Shown here in pieces: positions 14,744-21,980 of a DNA stretch of 21,980 nt. This DNA is from Hyphomicrobiales bacterium. GTDB lineage: Bacteria; Pseudomonadota; Alphaproteobacteria; Rhizobiales; Beijerinckiaceae. The stretch is taken from contig PLUH01000419.1 of NCBI GenBank assembly GCA_003164825.1, forward strand, positions 1 through 21,980, given 5' to 3'. Made by a program: the position numbers and the translations under genes. The number at the start of each line of letters is the position of its first letter. Positions within the stretch are counted from its first letter, which is position 1. Below the pieces are notes generated by a model. The model did not search any database and had not been told where the DNA came from. It worked only from the letters and a program-made list of their open reading frames with translations.

Positions 14744-14777
14744 TCTCCCTCTTCCGCCTCGATGTGGGAGAGGGAGA
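14744..14777 (+). terminator. Long intercistronic hairpin after the binding-protein gene
   Basis: TCTCCCTCTTCC (14744-14755) pairs with GGGAGAGGGAGA (14766-14777): 12 base pairs, one of them G-U, around a 10-base loop. It begins ten bases after the stop of the binding-protein gene and no T-run follows. In binding-protein transporter operons such stems often protect the upstream mRNA from 3' decay and attenuate read-through, so the binding protein is made in excess over the permeases. That role is inferred. Confidence 0.6.
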
Positions 14778-14819
14778 TTGGTAACCTCGTTTGAAGCAAC
14801 GAGGTCCGAGGGACCGATC

Positions 14820-15764
14820 ATGACCATCTCTGTCGCGCCGATCGCCGTCGCGGAACCACAGGACAGCACGATCCGAGACAAGCTTCAGCACTATTTGCCG
14901 CGCCTCGTGCTTGCCCCGTCCTTCCTGCTCGTGCTGGTCTTCGTCTACGGCTTCAATTTGTGGACGTTGTTCCTGTCGTTCACCAATTCCAAGGCCTTCG
15001 CCTCGAGCACGCTGGTCGGCCTCGCCAACTACCAGAAGCTGTGGACCTGGACCTTCGAGACGGACCCGCCGTCGAGCTGGTACACGGCGCTGGTCAACAT
15101 GGGCATCTTCGGCGGACTCTACGTCTCTATCTGTCTCGTCCTCGGGCTGATGTTGGCGATCCTGCTGGACCAGAAGATTCGGGGCGAGGGGATTCTTCGC
15201 CCGATCTACCTCTATCCCCTCGCGCTCTCTTTCATCGTCACCGGGACGGCTTGGAAGCTGTTCCTTGATCCTCGCATCGGACTGGAAAAGGCGGTCCACG
15301 ATTGGGGCTGGACCAGTTTTCATTTCGACTGGGTCGTCAACCCGCGCATGATGATCTACTGCGTCGCCATCGCCGCCATCTGGCAGACTTCCGGCTTCGT
15401 GATGGCCATGTTCCTTGCCGGGCTTCGCGGCGTCGACGGCGAGATCCTTAAAGCCGCGCAGATCGACGGCGCCTCGGCCTTCGCGACCTACTGGCGCATC
15501 GTCATTCCGATCATGCGCCCCGTCTTCCTCTCCGCCTTGATCATCCTGACGCATATGGCGATCAAGTCCTACGACCTGGTGATTTCCGTCACCGGCAAGA
15601 ACCCCGGGGGCGCGGCGGAGCTCCCATCGACATTCATGTATTCCTACACCTTCACCCGCAATCAGATGGCGGTCGGATCGACCAGCGCGGTCATCATGCT
15701 GATGACCATCGCGGCGATTATGGTCCCCTACCTTTATTCGGAGCTCAGGGAGAAGAATCGATGA
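14820..15764 (+). CDS. gtsB: Sugar ABC transporter permease, GtsB/MalF type
   Basis: This is a 314-residue inner-membrane permease. After an N-terminal cytoplasmic stretch, LVLAPSFLLVLVFVYGFNLWTLFLSFT forms the first membrane helix. About six hydrophobic helices follow. The EAA loop that docks the ATPase starts at about Glu208 (EILKAAQIDGAS...YWRIVIPIMRP). The frame is open upstream to a GTG at 14778. I chose the ATG at 14820, since GTG-derived residues would start inside the base of the hairpin region and add 14 residues of no family value. A weak purine stretch (GGTCCGAGGGA) precedes it. The stop overlaps the next permease start (ATGA), so the two are translationally coupled. They should form the heterodimeric channel for the GtsA-type binding protein. 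Confidence 0.92.
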   Translation: MTISVAPIAVAEPQDSTIRDKLQHYLPRLVLAPSFLLVLVFVYGFNLWTLFLSFTNSKAFASSTLVGLANYQKLWTWTFETDPPSSWYTALVNMGIFGGLYVSICLVLGLMLAILLDQKIRGEGILRPIYLYPLALSFIVTGTAWKLFLDPRIGLEKAVHDWGWTSFHFDWVVNPRMMIYCVAIAAIWQTSGFVMAMFLAGLRGVDGEILKAAQIDGASAFATYWRIVIPIMRPVFLSALIILTHMAIKSYDLVISVTGKNPGGAAELPSTFMYSYTFTRNQMAVGSTSAVIMLMTIAAIMVPYLYSELREKNR

Positions 15765-16708
15765 GCGCGGCTGACGCGATCCTCGCGGCTCCGAGCCGCG
15801 AACCCACCCGTCATTCGCTGACGACCCGGATCGTGATCTACGGACTCCTGATCCTTTTCGCCGCGGTCTATCTGGTGCCGCTCATCGTAATGGTGATGAC
15901 GTCGCTGAAGCCTCTCGACGAGGTGACCGGCGGCAATATGTTCGCCCTCCCGCACACGCTCACCTTCGACCCATGGGTGAAAGCCTGGGGCGAGGCGCGC
16001 ATCGGCGTCTCCGACACAGCTGGTATCAAGGGCTACTTCTGGAACTCGATCAAAATGGTCGTGCCGGCGGTGCTGATCTCGACTTTGCTCGGCGCGCTGA
16101 ACGGCTATGTTCTGACGAAGTGGCGATTTCCCGGCCATAAGCTCGTGTTCGGCATGATGCTGTTCGCCTGCTTCATCCCATTCCAATCCGTCATCATCCC
16201 GATGGCCGTCATTCTCGGCACGCTTGGCAGCTTTGGCAATCGGCTGATCGATCTCACCGGCTACTCGTTCGGCTTCGGAAATCCGACGGTCAACCTGGTG
16301 ATCGTTCACGTTATCTACGGCCTCGGTTTCACCACGCTGTTCTTCCGCAACTACTACGAGGCGTTCCCGACAGAACTGGTCAAGGCGGCCATGATCGATG
16401 GCGCCAGCTTCTTCCAGATTTTCCGGCGCATCCTGCTGCCGAATTCGACCCCCATTTTCATCGTCACTGTCATCTATCAGTTCACCAACATCTGGAACGA
16501 CTTCCTGTTCGGCTCGACTTTTGCCGCCGGCGACCAGTCGCCGATGACAGTTGCGCTCAACAATCTCGTCAACACCTCCACCGGCATCGTCGAATACAAC
16601 GTCAACATGGCGGCTGCGATCATCGCCGCTGCTCCCACCTTGTTCGTCTACATCGTCGCCGGACGCTTTTTCGTACGCGGCCTCATGGCCGGCGCAGTCA
16701 AGGGCTGA
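15761..16708 (+). CDS. gtsC: Sugar ABC transporter permease, GtsC/MalG type
   Basis: This is a 315-residue inner-membrane permease and partner of the preceding one. A first helix (IVIYGLLILFAAVYLVPLIVMVMTSLKP) leads to the MalG-type SLKP segment. The EAA loop begins near Glu205 (ELVKAAMIDGASFFQIFRRILLP), and the protein ends with the FFVRGLMAGAVKG tail typical of MalG-like subunits. It overlaps the upstream permease by four bases and ends four bases before the ATPase start, confirming one transcript. Confidence 0.93.
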   Translation: MSAADAILAAPSREPTRHSLTTRIVIYGLLILFAAVYLVPLIVMVMTSLKPLDEVTGGNMFALPHTLTFDPWVKAWGEARIGVSDTAGIKGYFWNSIKMVVPAVLISTLLGALNGYVLTKWRFPGHKLVFGMMLFACFIPFQSVIIPMAVILGTLGSFGNRLIDLTGYSFGFGNPTVNLVIVHVIYGLGFTTLFFRNYYEAFPTELVKAAMIDGASFFQIFRRILLPNSTPIFIVTVIYQFTNIWNDFLFGSTFAAGDQSPMTVALNNLVNTSTGIVEYNVNMAAAIIAAAPTLFVYIVAGRFFVRGLMAGAVKG

Positions 16709-16712
16709 GACA

Positions 16713-17825
16713 ATGGCGTTTCTGGAGATCAATTCGCTGCGCAAGCGCTTCGGCTCATTGGAAATCCTCAAGGGCATAGACCTCACGCTCGACAAGGGCG
16801 GGTTCCTGGTCCTGGTCGGGCCTTCGGGCTGTGGGAAATCGACCCTGCTCAACACCATTGCCGGCCTTGAGGCGATCAGTTCGGGCGAGATCCGCATCGA
16901 AGGCCAACTGATCAACGATCTCCATCCCTCGAAGCGGGATATCGCGATGGTGTTCCAGTCCTATGCGCTCTATCCAAATATGTCGGTCGGGCAGAACATG
17001 GCGTTCGGCATGGAGATGCGTGGCGTCGCGAAGCCGGAGCGCGACAAGGCGGTGGCCGCGGTAGCCAAGACGCTGCAGATCGGGCACCTGCTTGAACGAC
17101 GCCCAAGCCAACTTTCGGGCGGCCAGCGTCAGCGCGTCGCCATGGGCCGAGCTTTGGTGCGCCAGCCTCGCGTCTTCCTGTTCGACGAGCCATTGTCCAA
17201 TCTCGACGCCAAGCTGCGTGTCGACATGCGCGTTGAAATCAAGCGTCTGCATCAGCAGACCGGTGCGACGATCGTTTACGTCACCCACGATCAGATCGAG
17301 GCGATGACGCTGGCGACCCGCATCGCCGTGCTGAAAGATGGCGAACTGCAGCAGGTGGGGAGCCCATCCGAAATCTACAACACGCCGGCCAATCTGTTCG
17401 TTGCGGACTTTATGGGATCGCCGGCGATGAACCTGCTCGAAGGTAAGGTCGCTCGCGACGGCGGAACGCCCAAGATCGTGCTTCAACGCAAGGATCATCC
17501 GCCGATCTTTCTACCCGCTCCAATGAGTGCGGACGCCGGAAGGCTTCCCGACGGAGCCACGGTGATCTTCGGGATTCGGCCGGAAGCGGTGAATGACCCT
17601 GAAAGCGTGGACCGCAACGCCAAGTCGGTGGCCACATTCGAGTCTGACGTCGAGATTGTCGAGCCGGCGGGCTCCGACACGTTTGTGGTCATCCATGTGG
17701 CCGGCAAGGAACTGACGGCGCGCATGCGCGCCGACACAATGGTCGGCGTCGGACAGAAGCACACATTCGCATTCAATCTCGACAAGGCGGTCCTATTCGA
17801 TCCGTCGACCACGCGGCGCATCTGA
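16713..17825 (+). CDS. ugpC: ABC transporter ATP-binding protein (MalK/UgpC/MsmX family)
   Basis: This is a 370-residue ATPase that energises the sugar importer from the cytoplasmic face. Walker A is GPSGCGKST (36-44), the Q-loop Gln is about 82, the signature LSGGQRQ is at 134-140, Walker B FLFDEP is at 155-160 and the switch His is about 192 (VTHDQ). A C-terminal OB/TOBE regulatory domain of about 130 residues follows (MGSPAMNLLEG, FGIRPEAV). The frame is open upstream to 16551, inside the permease. The ATG at 16713, four bases after the permease stop, is the natural start. The symbol is the common family label and does not imply glycerol-3-phosphate transport. Such ATPases can serve several sugar permeases. 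Confidence 0.93.
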   Translation: MAFLEINSLRKRFGSLEILKGIDLTLDKGGFLVLVGPSGCGKSTLLNTIAGLEAISSGEIRIEGQLINDLHPSKRDIAMVFQSYALYPNMSVGQNMAFGMEMRGVAKPERDKAVAAVAKTLQIGHLLERRPSQLSGGQRQRVAMGRALVRQPRVFLFDEPLSNLDAKLRVDMRVEIKRLHQQTGATIVYVTHDQIEAMTLATRIAVLKDGELQQVGSPSEIYNTPANLFVADFMGSPAMNLLEGKVARDGGTPKIVLQRKDHPPIFLPAPMSADAGRLPDGATVIFGIRPEAVNDPESVDRNAKSVATFESDVEIVEPAGSDTFVVIHVAGKELTARMRADTMVGVGQKHTFAFNLDKAVLFDPSTTRRI

Positions 17826-17827
17826 AC

Positions 17828-17849
17828 GGGCGGACGCGATCCTGCGCCC
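17828..17849 (+). other. Small intercistronic stem between ATPase and first GMC gene
   Basis: GGGCG (17828-17832) can pair with CGCCC (17845-17849) across a 12-base loop in the 36-bp gap. The stem is weak and has no T-run, so it does not clearly separate the transporter genes from the oxidoreductase genes. Confidence 0.2.
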
Positions 17850-17861
17850 ATAGAGGACATT

Positions 17862-19367
17862 ATGCCAAGCGAGGAGCGAGTTGACGTCGCCGTCGTAGGA
17901 TCGGGAATGGGGGGTGGAACGTTCGCTGCGGGACTGGCTGCTTCGGGAGCGAAAATCCTCATTCTCGAGCGTGGCGAGAGGCTCGCAGACACCAACGCGG
18001 TTCGGGATGCGCGCGCGATTTTTCAGCAAGGGGTGTTCAGACCCCAGGAATCCTGGCTGGACGGCGCCGGACAGGCATTTAATCCGGGCAACTACTACTA
18101 CGTCGGCGGCAACACAAAACTATACGGGGCGGTGCTCATCCGCTATCGGGCTCAGGACTTCGAGCCGATCGTTCATCGTGATGGAACCACGCCCGGTTGG
18201 CCGTTCCCCTACGAGGAGCTGGAGCCCTGGTACACCGTTGCCGAGAGGCAATATCGGGTGCGCGGCGCGTTGGGCTTTGACCGCACTGAGCCGCGGCATT
18301 CGAAACCCTATCCATTCGGCCCGGTGCCGGACGAATCGGCGATCGCAAAAGCGCGCGAACGCCTCAAAGGCGTGGGCCTGAACCCGTTTCCGTTGCCGCT
18401 CGGCATCGACGTCGACAGATGGATGCAACGCGCGAAAACGCCATGGGATGCATTTCCCGACGCCGGGCATGGCAAGATGGACGCAGAGAGCTGCGGCGTC
18501 AAAGAAGCATTGGCGCACCCCAACGTCGAGCTACGCACCAACGCTCGCGTCGATCGGCTGCTGGTGGAGCCTGACGGCAAGAGCATCGCCGGAGTCGAGG
18601 TCTTGCGGGACGGCGCGCGTAGCACGATCACCGCGAAAGTCGTCGTGCTCGCTGCGGGCGCCGTCAATTCAGCCGCGTTGCTGCTCCGATCCGGGAAGAG
18701 CGGCCTCGCGAATCGTTCAGACACGGTCGGTCGGCATTTCATGAACCACAACGCTTCGGCGGTGGTGGCGATTGATCCGCGTGTCATTAACGACTCGGTC
18801 TATCAGAAGACCCTCGGGATCAATGACTTCTACCTCGACGACGGCCGCGGCGGGCCGCCGCTGGGCAACCTTCAGCTCCTCGGCCGTGTCACCGCTCCCA
18901 TCCTCAAGGCCAACATCCGCCTGGCGCCGGAATGGGCGCTCGGCCCGATAAGCAAGCGCTCGGTGGATTGGTACGCGATTAGCGAGGACCTCCCGAATCC
19001 GGAGAGCCGGGTCACGGTCGACGGCGGGCAGATCCGCCTCGATTGGAAGCGCAGCAATTGGACGACCCACGAGATGCTCGTCAAGGCTTTCAAGGAGCGC
19101 TTGCGCTCAGCGGGTTATCCGATCGTCCTTTCGCGAGCTTTCGACCGACGGACGCCGTCGCACCAGTGCGGGACCGTTCGGATCGGGGTCGACCCAGCGA
19201 AGTCTCCCCTCGATCCCTTCTGCCGCGCCTGGGACCATCCGAACCTTTTCGTGATCGACGCTTCCTTCTTGCCGACATCGGCTGCGGTCAATCCGTCTCT
19301 GACGATCGCCGCTCAGGCGCTTCGCGTCGCAGACCACATTGCGAAGAACGATCTTCAGCGAATCTAG
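17862..19367 (+). CDS. GMC-family FAD oxidoreductase (sugar/glycoside oxidase or dehydrogenase-like)
   Basis: This is a 501-residue FAD enzyme of the glucose-methanol-choline family. The FAD motif GSGMGGG is at 13-19. The GNYYYVGGNTKLYGAVLIRYR region forms the flavin-attachment/substrate loop. VVLAAGAVNSAALLLRS is the second GMC signature, and the catalytic His-Asn pair is His434 (SHQCGT) and Asn477 (VNPSLT). No signal or Tat leader is present, so it should act in the cytoplasm on imported substrate. This shorter branch groups with pyranose-2-oxidase and glycoside-3-oxidase-like proteins, more than with choline dehydrogenase. The substrate is not determined; oxidation of a ring hydroxyl to a keto-sugar is the likely reaction. 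An AGAGGAC ribosome-binding site lies 36 bp or less after the ATPase gene, so it probably shares the transporter transcript. The cysteine motif that relatives carry near residues 190-205 is absent. Confidence 0.88.
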   Translation: MPSEERVDVAVVGSGMGGGTFAAGLAASGAKILILERGERLADTNAVRDARAIFQQGVFRPQESWLDGAGQAFNPGNYYYVGGNTKLYGAVLIRYRAQDFEPIVHRDGTTPGWPFPYEELEPWYTVAERQYRVRGALGFDRTEPRHSKPYPFGPVPDESAIAKARERLKGVGLNPFPLPLGIDVDRWMQRAKTPWDAFPDAGHGKMDAESCGVKEALAHPNVELRTNARVDRLLVEPDGKSIAGVEVLRDGARSTITAKVVVLAAGAVNSAALLLRSGKSGLANRSDTVGRHFMNHNASAVVAIDPRVINDSVYQKTLGINDFYLDDGRGGPPLGNLQLLGRVTAPILKANIRLAPEWALGPISKRSVDWYAISEDLPNPESRVTVDGGQIRLDWKRSNWTTHEMLVKAFKERLRSAGYPIVLSRAFDRRTPSHQCGTVRIGVDPAKSPLDPFCRAWDHPNLFVIDASFLPTSAAVNPSLTIAAQALRVADHIAKNDLQRI

Positions 19368-19377
19368 GAAAGGGACG

Positions 19378-20985
19378 ATGACCTACGACTACATCATCGT
19401 CGGCGGAGGTCCCGCCGGGTGCGTTCTGGCAAATCGCTTGAGCGCCGACCCATCCACCAAAGTCCTGCTGCTTGAAGCAGGCGGCGGGGACTGGAATCCG
19501 CTTTTCGCCATGCCGGCGGGTTTCGCGAAGATGACCAAGGGTGTGGCGAGCTGGGGCTGGAGCACGGTCCCGCAAAAGCAACTCAACGGTCGCGTCATCT
19601 GGTACACGCAAGCCAAGGTAATCGGCGGCGGTTCCTCGATCAATGCGCAGCTCTATACGCGCGGCAACGCCAAGGATTACGACGCCTGGGTAAGCGAGGC
19701 TGGCTGCAAAGGCTGGAGCTATCGTGAAGTGCTGCCCTATTTCGTTCGCAGTGAGGACAACCAACGCCTCGTCAACGCATACCATGGCTATGGCGGTCCG
19801 CTGGGGGTCTCGTATCCGATCAATCCCTTGCCGATCAGTTTCGCGTTCGTGCGCGCGGCGCAGGAGGCGGGCATCCCGTTCAACGACGACTTCAACGGCG
19901 CAGTGCAGGACGGTATTGGCCACTACCAGCTTTCAACGAGGAACGCCCAGCGATCCTCCGCCTCGAGCGCGTTCCTGAAGCCGATCAAAGCCCGAAAGAA
20001 CCTGACTGTCCGCCTCAATGCAGAGACGTTGAAGATCGACGTCGAAAAAGGCCGCGCCGTCGGGGTCACGATCGCCCGGGGAAGCGGAACTGAGTCGCTG
20101 CTTGCAGATCGCGAAGTGATTGTCAGTTGCGGCGCCATCGGATCGCCACGCTTGCTTCAACTTTCGGGGATTGGTCCCGCAGATGCGCTGAAAGCGGCAG
20201 GCGTGGCGGTCGTCCATGATCTTCCGGGCGTCGGAAGCAACATGCAGGACCATCTCGACCTCTACGCGATTTCGGAATGCACCGGCGATCACACCTATGA
20301 CCGCGTCGCGCGTCCGCATCGCACGCTATGGGCGGGGATCGAGTATCTCCTGTTCAAGACCGGCCCCGTGACTTCCACGTTATTCGAAACCGGCGGCTTC
20401 TGGTACGCGGACAAGGGAGCAAGATCCCCTGACATTCAGTTCCATCTTGGGCTCGGATCGGGAATCGAGGCGGGCGTCGCGCAGATGAAAAATCCGGGCG
20501 TCACGCTGAATTCTGCTTTCTTGCGACCGCGTTCACGCGGAACGGTGCGGCTCGCGAGCGCCGATCCGAAGGCCGCGCCGCTGGTTGACCCCAACTATTG
20601 GGCCGACCCCTACGATCGCGCCTGCGCTTTGAAGGGACTCAGGCTTGCACGCGAAATCCTGCGTCAGCCAGCGCTGAAGCCGTATGTGCTAGCCGAGCGA
20701 TTGCCGGGCGACGACCTGAGCTCCGACGGGGAACTCGCCGAGTACGCATACCGATCATGCAAGACGGACCACCATCCGGCCGGCACCTGCGCCATGGGAA
20801 TGGGGCGGCAAGCCGTCGTGACCCCGGACCTGAAACTTCGTGGGATCGAAGGCCTCAGAGTTGTCGACGCCTCCGTGATGCCCTTTGTCCCCTCCTGCAA
20901 CACCAATGCGCCAACGATCATGGTGGCGGAGAAGGCTTCGGACATCATTCTGGGCAATGAGCCACTTCCAGCCGCCCTCCTGTAG
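19378..20985 (+). CDS. GMC-family FAD oxidoreductase, choline-dehydrogenase (BetA)-like
   Basis: This is a 535-residue FAD alcohol dehydrogenase of the larger GMC branch. It opens with DYIIVGGGPAGCVLANRLS (dinucleotide motif) and EAGGG. GMC signature 1 is VIGGGSSINAQLYTRG and signature 2 is GAIGSPRLLQLSGIGP. The catalytic His is about 466 (HHPAGTCAMG) and the partner Asn about 510 (CNTNAPTIMVAEKASD). The length is standard. GGAAAGGGA sits just before the ATG, ten bases after the previous GMC stop, so the two are cotranscribed. There is no export signal. Many such genes are labelled choline dehydrogenase on family grounds alone. No betaine gene is nearby, so an alcohol or sugar-alcohol substrate linked to the transporter is more likely. 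Confidence 0.9.
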   Translation: MTYDYIIVGGGPAGCVLANRLSADPSTKVLLLEAGGGDWNPLFAMPAGFAKMTKGVASWGWSTVPQKQLNGRVIWYTQAKVIGGGSSINAQLYTRGNAKDYDAWVSEAGCKGWSYREVLPYFVRSEDNQRLVNAYHGYGGPLGVSYPINPLPISFAFVRAAQEAGIPFNDDFNGAVQDGIGHYQLSTRNAQRSSASSAFLKPIKARKNLTVRLNAETLKIDVEKGRAVGVTIARGSGTESLLADREVIVSCGAIGSPRLLQLSGIGPADALKAAGVAVVHDLPGVGSNMQDHLDLYAISECTGDHTYDRVARPHRTLWAGIEYLLFKTGPVTSTLFETGGFWYADKGARSPDIQFHLGLGSGIEAGVAQMKNPGVTLNSAFLRPRSRGTVRLASADPKAAPLVDPNYWADPYDRACALKGLRLAREILRQPALKPYVLAERLPGDDLSSDGELAEYAYRSCKTDHHPAGTCAMGMGRQAVVTPDLKLRGIEGLRVVDASVMPFVPSCNTNAPTIMVAEKASDIILGNEPLPAALL

Positions 20986-21339
20986 CAGCGGCTCGAGGAG
21001 GAAGGGACGGTCGCTCGATTTCGGTTTTCCCGCCCAAAAACACAACTTTTTCAAAGGCGAAGGCTCGGGCAGTCGATTCGAACGAGCCATAGGTCGCGAA
21101 GCCATCGGTCGAGGCAAGAAAAAAGCGACAAAAGCTTTGTGATAATCAGAATGGCGTGCTACGGTCGCTGCTGTCGCCGGCTCCGGTTCACCGTCCGGGC
21201 CGACGAGGACGCCCCGGCGACTCATGCTGTTTGACTTCAGGATTGTGTTGAAAGATCCGGCGAGATCGCGACCGGCGGCCGGTCGCTGGATTCCTCGTCT
21301 CAGCTGTTGAATAATATGGACTTGAGGTCGGAATATCAA
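20986..21339. other. Non-coding stretch after the GMC genes
   Basis: I see no supportable gene here. The open frames lack ribosome-binding sites or family features. GGCTCG and CGAGCC near 21060-21095 could pair over a long loop, and ACAAAAGCTTTGT near 21127-21139 is a small stem. Neither is a clear terminator for the GMC genes. Base composition changes from GC-rich to AT-richer across this stretch. Confidence 0.4.
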
Positions 21340-21444
21340 TTTGGATTTCGTTGTGCCCGGCTTGGTTCTTGTTGTCTTGGGTTCGGATTTCGTTGCGCTG
21401 GATTTGGTTTTTATTGTGCTGGCTTTGGTTTTCGTTGTCCGCCC
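21340..21444. repeat. 21-bp tandem repeat, five imperfect units
   Basis: Five back-to-back 21-base units start at 21340, 21361, 21382, 21403 and 21424, close to the pattern TTTGGTTTTCGTTGTGCTGG. The second unit is the most diverged and the last changes at its end. Because 21 is a multiple of three, both strands read a seven-residue repeat: GFGFRCA-like on plus, and an N/Q-rich (H/D)N(E/K)xQxx pattern on minus. The plus-strand reading has no ribosome-binding site worth naming. The array lies in the frame that extends a decayed nuclease-like gene. Confidence 0.8.
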
Positions 21445-21980
21445 GGGGCAAGGCCTCAGTGCAATCAGGACGCTTGCGGAACAACTTTCTCTCGATCAGT
21501 AAATGCTTCTCCGTACCGTCGGATGGATAGAGTCCCTCACCGGATTCGAACTTCAATTCTATACACAATGCGTGATTATTGTCGGTTTGAATTACCAAAT
21601 CTGGCTTAATTCTGAATGATCATTTCAGTTTGCAAGCAGCAACCATGTCGTCGTCATTGTTTAGATTCGAGTTTAATGCCGATAGCCGCCAATTTGCTGG
21701 CGACTGAATTTTAGTTAGTTTCCTATTCTGGTCGTTACCGTCCGCACCCTTGGGTTACGAATAAAAAATTCGTTGAATTCGTGATCTGTAAAGCTCTCAA
21801 GACGTTTTAGAAATGCCTGTGTGCCGCCACTCTGCTCAAGCATCTGTATAATAGCGTCCCGTTTACGGGAATTGCTCTCCTTTCTCATGACGTGCCACAG
21901 ATCGCGTATATAGCTGAACTCAAAATAGACTTCGTAGTCGTCAGGGTTAAACTGCCAATGGCAAAGGGCGTAATCCAAGA
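21445..21980 (-). pseudogene. Decayed PD-(D/E)XK nuclease-like gene, 5' end beyond the window
   Basis: Three minus-strand frames carry consecutive pieces of what looks like one protein. From the right edge, FNPDDYEVYFEFSYIRDLWH runs to ...EFNEFFIRNPRVR, with a stop at about 21715-21717. The next frame gives NRKLTKIQSPANWRLSALN. After a second shift in an A-run near 21661-21664, NNDDDMVAACKLK is followed by an in-frame TGA (21620-21622), then SFRIKPDLVIQTDNNHALC and IELKFESGEGLYP. The Asp in KPD and the ELK tripeptide 14 residues later are spaced as in PD-(D/E)XK nuclease cores. After about 21500 the reading enters the N/Q-rich tandem repeat and loses similarity. Two frameshifts and one stop mean no full product. 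The composition is AT-richer than the rest, suggesting acquired DNA. Joining the pieces into one gene is my inference. Confidence 0.5.

Noticed and set aside
19378..20985. Second GMC gene as choline dehydrogenase (betA) of glycine-betaine synthesis
   Set aside because: No betaine aldehyde dehydrogenase, BetI or choline transporter is adjacent; the sugar transporter context fits better.
21307..21609. Plus-strand Cys/Gly/Phe-rich repeat protein
   Set aside because: It is the mirror reading of the 21-bp repeat plus the antisense of the decayed nuclease gene, with no good ribosome-binding site.

Overview
The window is GC-rich (except its last ~0.8 kb), densely coded bacterial DNA. The family mix points to an alphaproteobacterium, probably Hyphomicrobiales/Rhizobiales: a 1,5-anhydrofructose reductase very like the Ensifer enzyme, a GtsABC-type sugar transporter and several FAD sugar/alcohol oxidoreductases. 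This assignment is inference. I see no rRNA, tRNA or CRISPR array.

Layout. (1) 173-1309: an orphan branched-chain-amino-acid-type periplasmic binding protein. (2) 1440-2696 (minus) and 2851-5790 (plus): a divergent pair made of a serine/alanine-glyoxylate-type aminotransferase and a large FAD + Fe-S D-2-hydroxyacid dehydrogenase, which could oxidise a 2-hydroxyacid and transaminate the resulting 2-oxoacid. (3) 5841-6583: a scar zone with a frameshifted DUF3892 gene, a small gamma-glutamylcyclotransferase-fold gene and an about 47-codon remnant of an MFS drug exporter. (4) 6614-8635 (minus): a fumarate-reductase/SdhA-like flavoprotein, divergent from (5) 8837-13288: a tightly packed operon of LacI-type regulator, 1,5-anhydro-D-fructose reductase (afr), family I CoA-transferase and enoyl-CoA hydratase. 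The divergent region holds two LacI-type operator candidates 73 bp apart. (6) 13468-20985: a one-direction array of sugar-binding protein, two permeases, ATPase and two GMC-family FAD oxidoreductases. (7) 20986-21980: an AT-richer tail with no intact gene, a 21-bp tandem repeat and a decayed PD-(D/E)XK nuclease-like gene running off the right edge.

How the genes may work together. Parts 4-6 read as one sugar-derivative catabolic island. A glucose/mannose-type ABC importer would bring in a sugar, anhydro-sugar or glycoside. Two cytoplasmic GMC enzymes would oxidise it to keto-sugars, and an NADPH-type reductase would reduce an anhydro-keto-sugar. A CoA-transferase, a hydratase and a flavoprotein would handle an acid released or formed on the way. 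The regulator likely acts at the paired operators in the divergent promoter. The individual family calls are firm. The substrate and the joining of these modules into one pathway are inference. The combination of an anhydrofructose reductase with acyl-CoA enzymes under one LacI regulator is the most promising candidate for an undescribed system here.
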